NCBI GenBank assembly: GCA_951799405.1
Contig: OX637339.1
Location: 6,510,001 to 6,574,000 of the forward strand
Direction: 5' to 3'
Length of the DNA stretch: 64,000 nucleotides
Source: Agapetus fuscipes
Lineage: Eukaryota > Arthropoda > Insecta > Trichoptera > Glossosomatidae
Shown: positions 32,646 to 42,388 of the stretch, in pieces
How the letters are laid out: each line of letters starts with the position of its first letter
Position numbering within the stretch: the first letter of the stretch is position 1
Translations under genes and position numbers: made by a program
Notes under the pieces: generated by a model
What the model saw: only the letters and a program-made list of their open reading frames with translations
Databases searched by the model: none
What the model was told of the DNA's origin: nothing

Positions 32646-32732
32646 TAATTATTTACATAACAATATATATTTGTATGTACGCATGCAGCATGCCTGAGCG
32701 AGAACTTAAATGTGTCCAACTAAGATTATAGT
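32646..32732 (+). repeat. SINE-like repeat, internally deleted
   Basis: GTATGTACGCATGCAGCATG to GTCCAACTAAGATTATAG. Sits in tandem after the previous copy. Confidence 0.5.
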
Positions 32733-32804
32733 TTATATAGATTTGCTTCTACCTAGTGCAGGCGTTTGGACGAGAAATAAAACTCAAAGATTTTTTTTTA
32801 AAGC

Positions 32805-32885
32805 ACGGACAGAACAAGGTGGAAAATCTGCTTAGGTAATGGCCACCCCCAGCGGAATGGCAGCTGCATAAAGTAACAGTAACAA
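32805..32885 (+). pseudogene. RTE LINE 3' end
   Basis: GGCCACCCCCAGCGGAATGG followed by GTAACAGTAACAACAAG; only the last ~80 bases remain. Confidence 0.65.
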
Positions 32886-33109
32886 CAAGAGGAAAGACCG
32901 GTTTCATATGTTATCGAATTTGAAAAGTCAAGGTGGATGTCTTCCCCATCGATCAAAATATTTTTTATCTGCGGTAAACATTGATAATATTAAAATGGAT
33001 TGGAGTATTGATTGGACGAAAAGCTGGCCACGTAGTTATTATTATTTGGGAAGCTCTGTTTTATGTCAAAGCGTCTCAAACTTTTTGTTTAAATGTCCCT
33101 TTGAATTTT

Positions 33110-33370
33110 CATTTTTTTTTTCTCATATTCAGTGGCTCGAGAACAGAGTCGCTGCCTTTTGAATGTGGTTATGCCGTTGGATGTTGAAGGTATCCTGGAT
33201 GGATTGAGTCAGAAATGCCGAGGTTTTTTCCCGTATGAATACCAGAGCCGAACCCCTGATGTCCATCAAAAGTCAAGAACTGGTTTATTTCGGCCACATA
33301 ATGAGAAATGACCATTCACTCCTGCATCTCATCATACAGGGTAGAATTGAGAACAGATAAGCTCCAGGTC
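33110..33370 (+). pseudogene. LINE ORF2 C-terminal remnant
   Basis: A broken frame with RRLLNVVMPLDVEG-like and TGLFRPHNEK segments shares GTATGAATACCAGAG, TGATGTCCATCAAAA and ACTCCTGCATCTCA with the remnant at 55895. Confidence 0.5.
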
Positions 33371-33504
33371 AAAGAAACTTAAACAGTGTTTTGGTAGAAG
33401 TGCAAGCTCCTTCTTTCATTCGGCAGTTCAAAACGAATATCAATCGCCACTTCCTTTCAGCGCCTTAATACAAAGCTGACGCAACACACAACACAACACT
33501 ACGC

Positions 33505-33650
33505 AGCTAACAGCCCTGCTACAAAGGATCAGGAAATCAACAGCTACATCACCAACACCTCTACGGCACTAAAAGTGTCATAGACCTCTAGGGTCTCTGA
33601 AATCTAGGAATAATCTCCCGTCCCGGATTTCTTCAAAAAAAGTATCGAAA
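33505..33650 (+). repeat. Repeat shared with 38115-38270
   Basis: GCTACAAAGGATCAGGA, AACAGCTACATCACCAACAC and TGTCATAGACCTCTAG recur in the same order at 38115. Class unknown. Confidence 0.6.
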
Positions 33651-33677
33651 GTGTAAATCGCTATGGTGATCGCCTAT

Positions 33678-33861
33678 CTTCCCAGAGCTGGAAGTCTCAT
33701 CACCACGGTAATTCTTACCTACCGAATATCGGCAATATTTGTATGAAGACCTGTCAATCCAAGATGGCCGCAAGTGAACAGCTGGTTAGTTGTCATACAA
33801 ATATTACCGATATTTGATAGGTAAGGATTACCGTGGTGATGACACTTCCAGCCCTGGGAAG
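33678..33861. mobile_element. Palindromic MITE (CCAGAGCTGGAAGTCTC ends)
   Basis: Long TIRs: CTTCCCAGAGCTGGAAGTCT / inverted at the right (ACTTCCAGCCCTGGGAAG), then CATCACCACGGTAAT pairs. It shares the TGGAAGT end and the AGCTG interior with the family at 29628, so it is a distant relative. Confidence 0.8.
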
Positions 33862-34625
33862 GAGAAGAAGAGTGCATTTAAGAATCACTGTTTTAAATAA
33901 ACAAATGAACATGTCGCACCTTTAATAATAAACCGTAACAACTCAAAAAATGGGTTTTCTGAGATTTAATAATAAAACGCGTTAACTACGAGAAATGAAT
34001 ACGTTGAGTCCAAGAGGCGCTGCATTCAGAGCATTACAAGTGAGATAGAGGATCGACTCTCTTTTTTTTATTAAACCGTTGGTGGCGTTGGTATTCAAAT
34101 AACGAATCAGTCAGTGTTATACCGGAAGTGATTGGAGTGGGACGAGTTTTTGGGTGAACCAATTCAAAATAGTGCAATTTAACACTAACAAGTAAGGACC
34201 TCATATTTATTTATTTTAATAGTAAAGTGTAATTATTTGACTTATTTCTCTTTATTTTTAAAAATAAATCTGCTCATTTTGAGCCATTTAGATTTAATTC
34301 GTTTTATGAATAAAAATGTGGCAGCATTCAAACACTTATTCGATTTGTTGCGTTTTATTTCTAAATAAAGGAGAATTTACTTGGATCATTTAAGTTTACA
34401 TCGATTTATTATGAAAACTTATCCAAAATCTAAGATCAATTATTATTTGATGCAGTTTATGATTTATTTGTTTGCAAAACTTCAATTAGATATTTAAACT
34501 TGTTTGTTTTTGTTTCTCTTTCATGTTAAGCAGGTATCACTTTTAAAAGTTTTAGCCTATAATATTGAAGAATGAAGAGGCTATGGAGGAGTCAAAAATT
34601 TTTGGCCTTGGTCCAACCATCCGAA

Positions 34626-36236
34626 ATGTCTCGGGAGGACGACGTGTTTACGCGTGGAGACGTGGAGGATGCTGGTGACTGTGACAGCAATAAGGTTAGT
34701 ATTATACAGTGTTATTCCATAAATAACTTTGTACATAGTAGCTATCAGTCGGACAATATGACCACCATAATCCCTATTCAATAAAATATACATTATTGTT
34801 TTAGCCACGCGAAGAGGTCTTCAAATACAATGAAAATATAAACCCACGTTGGAATATGGTCGGAAATGAAACTTATCGTGATGATTCTGAAGTAAGGTCT
34901 TATCTAATGCAAATATTTTAGTGAAAGTCATTACTTAACTGTCTAACTTTGTTTTAATTTTTCAGAAACTGAAGGAAAAAGCTAAATTAAAATCACTGTC
35001 TGATTCCCCTCAAAAGTGGCGTGAATTGGAGCTAGGAGCAAGAGATCGTGTTAGTTGTTTTAACATTATCTCACTAAAATATAATTACAAAAAATAGTGT
35101 TCCATGATTACTTACTTCAATAAAATTTCAGGATCCTCAACTACTAAGTTCAGTTGAAACTGTCAATTTGGTAAGCCAATCACTACAAGTCACTGGATTA
35201 AAAACAAATCTTGTACCAGACTATGACAGTGATGGTTTTTCGTATGAAAATGATGTGGACAATACTAAAGAAATTGAAGAAAAAATAACCAATCAAGACG
35301 AATATCTTCTTCTTCGAGTTCATCAAGCTCGTCTTTCTCATCTGATAGCTCAACATCTACAGGACATACTAACGGACACACTCGAGAGAGCAGCAAACTA
35401 CAAATTGACTTGGCTTCTTCAATAGCACCCACGGCTCCTGAATTAGAAGAACATGCAACGGAAAAAAACACAATGCAAAACAATGCCAAATCTGATGTTA
35501 TTACTTTGTTTTAAAAATAATTTAAAAAAATCTTTCTTTAACTATAAAATGAACATTTAATTAATAATTGTTTATTTTTTAGACTTCAACAGCTGAGAGT
35601 AGCAAACGAACACGGAGACCTTGTGCAATGAATGTCTCAATCACAACTTCACCTATATTCACTGATGAGAGTGACATAGAAGATGATATGGACGATCCTA
35701 CATTCAGCCTTGAAGACAAATTTATTAACACTTATGAACAAAGAAAAACAAATTTTCTATTTCCATCAAACTTGGATTCCTCAAGCTCTGATAACGATAT
35801 ATCAAACCAGGACATACAAAACAGAGGTCGTAAACGGTTAAGAAATCCTGCGAAATGGAAACAAAATAGAACAAAAAGGATGCGAAACGAAGGACGAGCT
35901 TATGTGTCTATGTCCAAAACTAGCAAACATACTGTTAAGGCCGCTCGTTGCCTCAAGACTCCATGTACCGACAAGTGCAGATTGAAATGTTCAGAAAAAT
36001 TCGATACCCAAGGAAGATACGAAATATTTAATCATTTTTGGAAATTGGGGAATTTAGATAAGCAAAGAGCATTCATAAGGAGTTGCATGGTTGATGTAAA
36101 ACCCAAATACAAATACACCAATGCTAAAACTCCCAGACGTGCTAATAAAGCTTTCTACTTGACTCGGGATAAAAACAAAACTAGAGTACCTATGCAAACA
36201 ATTTTTCAAAAGCACCAGACCAGTATATTACGCTAA
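34626..36236 (+). pseudogene. Transposase-like protein, N-terminal exons
   Basis: Proposed exons, all phase 0 with GT/AG ends: 34626-34694, 34805-34891, 34966-35049, one from 35132, and 35583-36236. Exon 1 starts MSREDDVFTRGDVEDAG. The fourth exon seems shifted by an indel near the A-run at 35280: before it the frame reads DYDSDGFSYENDVDN, after it the neighbouring frame gives a long Ser run. The last exon has an acidic region, a basic RGRKRLRNPAKWKQNRTKRM stretch, and a Cys cluster (C..PC..KC..KC) before RYEIFNHFWKLGNLDKQRAF. From memory this matches a widespread arthropod transposon-encoded family with a DDE-like core further on. The core is absent here. Confidence 0.6.
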
Positions 36237-36240
36237 TCAA

Positions 36241-36634
36241 AAGCGCAAAAAAGAGAAGCCCTCCCATTAATGTCCACGAATTAACTTATAGCTCATTTTT
36301 AAACTTCAAAGAGCTGCAGGAGGATTGGGGGTATAATTTTAATACCAACACCAAGGGGGAAAGTGTTCACTGGAATGACATTAAACATCTAAAGATGAAT
36401 AAAAAAGATCCGTTCACTTTGTTATAAAACATCGTACGAGGATGAAGACTATAAAGAAGTGAACGTGAGAAATAAGAGAAAAAAATGAAACCCCTGTCAG
36501 ATATTGTGCTTTCAAAAGCATATACTGAGAAACAACAACTGAGCGCCAATAAACAGAAGGATTTAAAGGAGCTTATTACCAAAGGGTTAATTCCAGAGTA
36601 TTACTCATCTTTGTACAATTCTATACTCAATTAA
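36241..36634 (+). pseudogene. Transposase C-terminal remnant
   Basis: Frames broken by several stops still read SVHWNDIKHLKMNKKDPF and, near the end, KQKDLKELITKGLIPEYYSS, resembling the W..I..L.V.KD.PF and DL..L...GLIP..Y..FY C-terminus of the same family. So a stretch between it and the N-terminal exons has been lost. Confidence 0.55.
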
Positions 36635-37599
36635 TTATATATTTTTTAATTGTATGACACCTCATCCCATAATGTTATCCCATAGTTATTTAAGAACTTT
36701 TTTGTTTTTGTGCAAACCTTGCTAACGATGAGGTTATTTCTCTAAAATTATTATTATTGATAAATTCCTTTTGATTATTTTCAGTAGATTGTAATTTGTA
36801 TTTTAATTTGAATAAAATTAACTTGTTATAATATTATTTTTGTTTTTTACCAACATACTACGAAACTAATTGGTCATGATTTATTATTTTTTAATCATAA
36901 ACTGCATTATAACTTAAAGTCAAAAAAAAATTCATTTGATTTTACTAATAAACTGCATTATTTCTGAATGTCAAATATTTCACAGCTTTTTAAAAATAAT
37001 AAACTGTAATAATAGGTTTTATATCCCATACCATTTTAAGTATTTACTTGCATTTTTAATCATAAAGAGATACAAGTCGCTAATGTCTTTTTTAAACCAT
37101 AAAATTTTAAAAACTATAAATAGTATTAACTATTTTTATATGCCATTTAAAAGAATATTTTATTGACAATACAATTAATACATTTACATTACATCACAAT
37201 GCTCAAATTTCATAAATTTCGTTAAAACGTAATCGGCGCCAAACTTGCAAAACTTTAAACGCGATTTCCCAACAATCATGATTTTTGAGTTGTTACGGTT
37301 TATTATTAAAGGTGCGATGTGTTCGGTATAATTCAGCGAGCTCCTAATAACACAGATATGATGACGCCAGCGCTTCCTTCCACTCCGCCTTATCCAGACT
37401 ATTTTTAGTATTTTAAATATTTTGTTTCATTCCTCTCTGTTTAAACATCGTTAATAATAAAGAACAGCTAATGCCTCGTAAAGATTTTAACAAGAAACTA
37501 ATTAACGGAAATTTATCTTTAATTAATGAAAAAACATACGACTTTAAACTAAACTAAATTTTCTAAAATAATTTTGGATATCAACAGATGATTAAACGT

Positions 37600-37745
37600 T
37601 TCACAGAATATCCATTGACAAAATGTCCATGCGACATTTTTTTGGTGAACATTATATCAGTTGACATTTTGTCGGTGGATATTATGTCGGTGAACATTTT
37701 GTCGCTTTGACATTTTATCGCGTGGACATTTTGTCGTGCCTGTCT
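37600..37745 (-). repeat. Degenerate tandem array of GACAAAATGTC-like units
   Basis: About eight units of roughly 16-18 bp, each an imperfect palindrome (GACATTTTGTC, GATATTATGTC, GACATTTTATC) separated by CGGTGAA-like spacers. Confidence 0.75.
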
Positions 37746-37842
37746 TACCCATTGATGTATGGTATTGAATTGAAAATTGTTTAATTGCAAATAAAAACTA
37801 TGCTATATCCTTTCACTTTCATGGTCGGTGTTTAATGATATC

Positions 37843-37918
37843 GTTTTTCTCGGGTTAGACCATGTTCTACTCGCGATAAAATTACTGCGAGTAGAACATG
37901 GTCTAACCCGAGAAAAAC
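37843..37918. repeat. Perfect 32-bp inverted repeat (hairpin)
   Basis: Left arm 37843-37874 (GTTTTTCTCGGGTTAGACCA start) pairs without mismatch with 37887-37918 around a 12-base loop. Could be a foldback remnant or a hairpin RNA source. Confidence 0.9.
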
Positions 37919-38114
37919 TAGATCATTATGCTGTATCCGTTTCAACTTAACTAACCATCAAAACTATGAGAGCTTGTTGTTTTTACGACTCATTCCTTTG
38001 CCAAACTGCCCGCTTAAAAAGAACGAGTTACCGGTATCAGTGTTTCTACCCCAATTTAATCTTGTTCTATTCTAAACCAATATCAATCGCCAGTGTCTCA
38101 AAACAGAGACTAGG

Positions 38115-38270
38115 TACACTACGCAGCTAACAGCCTTGCTACAAAGGATCAGGACATCAACAGCTGCATCACCAACACCCACACTTCTGCGGCACTGCAA
38201 CATGTGTCATAGACCTCTAGATTCCCTAAATTTAGGAAGTCTCCCGGACAGGATTCCTTAAAAAAATCGT
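38115..38270 (+). repeat. Repeat shared with 33505-33650
   Basis: Same ordered blocks as at 33505, with an extra ACACTTCTGCGGCAC segment. Confidence 0.6.
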
Positions 38271-38756
38271 CCTTAGTTAGGAAGAGAACAAATATGAACG
38301 ACTGGAGATCCGTCTTTTTTTTTAAATAATACGGTTTCCTGGAATAGGCGATGTTTTGTTACTCATTTTATCCACATTCATCTCAATCACCATTTTACAA
38401 CATGATTTTAATTTGGACTACAAAATGCCAAATTCAAAATTAAAGCAATTACACAAGACCATTAATAAATGTCAAACATAATTATTTGCATGTGTGTGTG
38501 TGCGTCTGCATTAAACATTTCTGACATGCGCAGCAAACTATCCGGCCCGTTCTTTTTGTTTTTCTTTTTTTTATGTCTGTTAAAATTTACAACGAAAACA
38601 TCTCGCCATTTAAAAACTCGAAAATATTAAAATTATAAATTATTGCAGTCGCCATGAATTTAACGAGGTCCGAGTTTCGGATGACCGATGCCCCGCTGGG
38701 CAGAAAGACCTTAAAGCAGGGTTGTCACAAGATATTTTTAAACACATTTTTAATGT
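38271..38756. other. AT-rich intron sequence
   Basis: Contains a short TGTGTGTGTGTG run near 38490; no gene. Confidence 0.4.
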
Positions 38757-38945
38757 TAATCATAAAATTAGGATGATTAATTTGGCAAGCGTTGTTTATT
38801 GTGTGAATCATACCTCAAGAGCCTTCTGAAAGCTTAATCATCGCTAGTTAATGATCAAGCAATACCCAGTCACTAAAAGGTGATCGCTCTTTGGTGAAGA
38901 CATATGATTTTAAACCCAGCGACTAGTTTATCTAATGTATTTGAT
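38757..38945 (-). repeat. 5S-derived SINE, 3' part only
   Basis: Shares AGGATGATT.ATTTGG, ACCTCAAGAGCC.TCTG, ACCCAGT and TTTGGTGAAGACATATGA-type blocks with 59530-59910. The 5S head is missing. Confidence 0.65.
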
Positions 38946-39177
38946 TTTTTTTTGTGTGTTATGGTGTGTAAATCAAACTTACTACCTTCCTAGTTAGAAG
39001 CGTTAAACACTAGACTACTTACTACATGATTAAGTAAAGACTTCGCACTTGAAGAACACATTTCCACATCAAATTTGCAAGGATCATGTTCATGTGAAGT
39101 TAGTTTTTTTTTATAGATGACTCATTTATATTTGGAAAACAATATCAACAGTGAACTTGTGTATTAGATTCTAATCT

Positions 39178-39330
39178 ATAATCTAAGTTGCAATGATATC
39201 CAACTTTTGCCGACCTTCCACGAAACAAGGGTGAAATTGGCAAAGTGAACCATTTCTTACAGCATGGGTGGTCACTGGTCTGCCTCATACCAACCTTAAT
39301 ACCTTAACTTAAAGGGATCCTCCTGTAAGT
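39178..39330 (-). repeat. SINE-like repeat
   Basis: AATCTAAGTTGCAATGATAT, then CTTGCCGACC-like and AGCATGGGTGGTCA blocks; the middle third is deleted. Confidence 0.6.
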
Positions 39331-39640
39331 CAAGGGATTTAACCCTTAAATGTCAATATATCTTTGCAACTTAGATTATAGATAGAGATGACAACCCTGT
39401 TGGTCTCATAGCAGGGCCTCCATTCTCCAACTGACGCAAGTAAGGACCCCCGGCTGACAGAAAACACCAAGGATATCAAATAACCAAAACTCCATATGAA
39501 ACATGACCCTGCTCTAATGGACTATGAAACAACCTGTTCTCCACATATTCAGATTTTTTTATGTTTTCTTCGAATTAATAAAATAAGACTTATAGGGTAG
39601 AAGGTCACCATTTTTACACAATCTGATTCTAAGTATAGTC

Positions 39641-39979
39641 CGGTCGATAGCTCAGTTGGTAGAGTGCTTGCATTCCATGCTGTGAGCTCGGGTTTGAATC
39701 CCGCCGAGGCGAGGGTGTCAGAAATGATTTCCCTTTTCGGTGTTTATTTCAAACCCCAAAATAAAAATACCGGCAAGGTTTACTCAGCCTTCACAAGAAA
39801 TGAGTACCAGCCCTCTCGGGAGCTGGGAAACCCCCACTTCATCTGAAGTGGTTAGCGTAAGGCCGGCCCCCTTACCTGTAAAAATAAATAGGTTCAACTC
39901 GCCACATGCGACCCCCTCGGGGATAACGCGGTAAGAAGTTACACTATATGTGTAGCTTAGTTGCGTTTTTTTTTTTTTA
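39641..39979 (+). repeat. tRNA-derived SINE, best full-length copy
   Basis: Head GATAGCTCAGTTGGTAGAG and GGGTTTGAATCCCGCC (A and B boxes). The body runs through GTGTTTATTTCAAACC, AGAAATGAGTACCAG, CTGAAGTGGTTAGCGTAAGG and CACATGCGACCCCCTCGGGG. It ends at a T-rich tract. About 340 bp. Confidence 0.85.
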
Positions 39980-40084
39980 TCTGTAATCTAAGATGCTGAG
40001 ATTTATTGAAATTCAAGAGTCATATTTTATGCATGTGCACAAGCTAACACGTGGAGCTTTGCGCTTACACAAGCTGTATGTGTA

Positions 40085-40312
40085 CTAAATCTATAACCTA
40101 AATTGCAAAGATATTTTACATTTAAGATTCATATAAATGCATTCCCATAAGCAGACACGTATAAGTTCGCGCATACACTCGCCGCATGTGGACTTACAAC
40201 ATAAAAAAACAATTTCAAATGAACATAAGCCCTGCAGCTCTTGCCAACCTTCCCTGAAATAGGGCTGACATTAGGAAAGTGAACCATTTTCAACAGCATG
40301 GGTGGGCTGCCG
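40085..40312 (-). repeat. SINE-like repeat
   Basis: AACCTAAATTGCAAAGATAT at the tail end. The other end stops at CATGGGTGGGCTGCC. Confidence 0.7.
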
Positions 40313-40617
40313 CAAAAGTTAGTTGCGTTTTTTCACCACGTCATCCGTACTCCTATTAGCTGAGCTGTTTTTTTCTGCAAAACATTCGAATGCATATTTT
40401 ATGCGATAAATAGCAGTCAGGTAATTATATTTTGATGGATTACTGTTTCTTTTATCTGTTTTAGATTCGAAAATATTGTGAAACTTTTAATTTATTACGG
40501 CGTTGATAGTTCAGCCTCGGGAGCCGGTGCTGCCAGCCGCCATTAATATTTATTTATTTCTTTTTTGTTTTGTGTTTTTTTGACGTTGGCCACATTGTGG
40601 AGCAGCACCCAAGTATA

Positions 40618-41090
40618 AGGGCATTTTCACACAGAAGATTATTTGTCCGGTTTGTCTATGGATTGCCGGACAAAGGTGCTTTTCACACAAACCCATTCTG
40701 CCCGGTTTGTTAATGAATTATCGGACAGACTGTGCTAAAGCTTTCATACCTCCCATACACTTCTAGACTTCTGACTTGGTAATCCATAGACAAACCATAG
40801 ACAAGTCGGGTAGAATGCGTCTAGTCTGTAACTGTCCAATATGTATGAAAGCTTCCATACATCTCTGACTCTATACACTACTGACTTCCAACCCGGTGCC
40901 GGATAGAAAAAAATCATAGAAAAAACCGGGCAGAATGCATCTTGTGTGTTATGACTGTAAGACCCTTTTTACACGAAACTTTCCGGTGCCGGTTCGTAAA
41001 TCTAGTAATGAATGGAGATGTATGTTAACTTTCACGCGGGTTTTTTCACGACCAAAACCATAGACAAACCGGACCGTGTGAATAGCGGAT
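40618..41090. repeat. Cluster of CCGGTTTGTCTATGG inverted-repeat elements
   Basis: TTTTCACACAGAAGATT, CCGGTTTGTCTATGGATTGC and inverted AATCCATAGACAAACCATAG recur several times, suggesting two or three nested or tandem copies of the MITE at 55037. Confidence 0.6.
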
Positions 41091-41416
41091 AAAACACTAA
41101 AGTTTCCCAAAAAAGTATAAAAACCAAAGTGATCTAGTGGGCGATAAGGTTTCGATACATTTTCTGTTATATGCTATTCTTCTTCATTTAGTGCCACTTC
41201 TATCGAAGATCGGCGATCATCATGGCTATTTTGACCTTGGATGCTGCGGCTCGAAACAGGAACTTGGTGCTTGCTATGTTTGACAGCGATCCATTCTAAT
41301 ACTTTTGTATATATGGAATGCTCGCCCTTGTACTTGAAGTTATAGTAGTACCTAGGTACTACATATTCAATATAGATATTTATATAATGGCCTTGGAACA
41401 TTTTTGAATTCGGAAC

Positions 41417-41547
41417 TTTTTTCTCGGCGAGTATGTATGGGATTATGTTTCTAAGCAACCAATAACAAAATATTGGTATGCCTTTTCCCCAGCAACCCGG
41501 CCGCGTGACGATACAATATTACCCATGTCAATTTCTGTACGGACCTC
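41417..41547 (-). repeat. GGCCGGGTTGCT-family repeat
   Basis: Inverted copy: TTTTTTCTCGGCGAG, AGCAACCAATAACAAAATAT, CAGCAACCCGGCCGCGTGAC. Confidence 0.7.
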
Positions 41548-41864
41548 ATTTTGTACGGAATTCGCGCTAAATATTATAGGCCCTAAAACAATATTGGGAC
41601 TGTATGCGGTACCTTCGCATATTTGCATACGGAGTTAGCATACATTTCGTTCTGTGGCAGCGGTTCCTTTGATCTCATTATACAAGCGGCCACTAAGCAC
41701 TCACAGACAGCCTTCTGTGTTTCTGTACACGACCAATAATGTAGTGTAAAGGGGCCACGCTGCATTAGTCGCAAATTACAAATATTTTAAGCTGGAGTAA
41801 TGAGATGGCGAGCGAACAAAGATCCGACTCAATTCTGAAATGTAAATACCTTCCAAGAATCACC

Positions 41865-42118
41865 GAAAGAGGTTCAAATAACATTGAAATGCATTTTTGA
41901 ATACATATTTGAAATTAGACAATGTTATTGCCAGGATAAATTTCCTATTTAAATGTTGCCAAGGTTGAAAAATTTAATTCGTTAATACATTATTACCTAC
42001 CAATATTTACAGAAAGAGGTTCATATAAAACGATGCATAACATTAAAATGGAACGCCATGCATTTTGAATTTTTGAAATTAGACAACGAAATTGCCAGGA
42101 TGACTTTCTTATTAGAAT

Positions 42119-42119
<1 letters not shown>
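41865..42119. repeat. ~147-bp tandem duplication, second unit split by a LINE
   Basis: GAAAGAGGTTCA recurs at 41865 and 42012. Both units share GCATTTTTGAA, GAAATTAGACAA and ATTGCCAGGAT. Unit 1 continues AAATGTTGCCAAGGTTGAAA. Unit 2 stops at GAATG (42119) and resumes at 46060 with TTGCCAGGGTTGAAA. Confidence 0.8.
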
Positions 42120-42152
<33 letters not shown>

Positions 42153-42388
42153 TTATTACAGAAAACAACAGCACATACACATGAAACAAGTAAAGATTTA
42201 TAATAAATACATATAAGGCCAATAATAGTTTTCTTAAATAAAAATAATTACAATAAAAGCTTGTCTACAGCAAATGTAACAGCAAACGAAAAGAACAAAA
42301 GAAAAATAATATGAATGCGGAGGTTTTTATCAGAGACGATTTGGGAAAATAGGATAGAAAGGACAATGGAAGGGGAAGAGGATGCCAT

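Larger units (their letters stand above)
33914..37317 (+). mobile_element. DNA transposon with 36-bp perfect TIRs, internally deleted
   Basis: The left end TCGCACCTTTAATAATAAAC and the following bases to 33949 are repeated exactly, inverted, at 37282-37317. Flanking TG on both sides may be a 2-bp duplication. The interior codes for a multi-exon transposase-like N-terminus and, after a gap, a C-terminal remnant. The catalytic middle is missing. Subterminal AATAAACTGCATTA and AATAAACTGTAATAA repeats near 36950 echo the TIR. Superfamily not assigned. Confidence 0.85.

Noticed and set aside
39641..39715. Functional tRNA gene
   Set aside because: Has A and B boxes but no credible cloverleaf acceptor pairing, and is fused to a SINE body repeated elsewhere.
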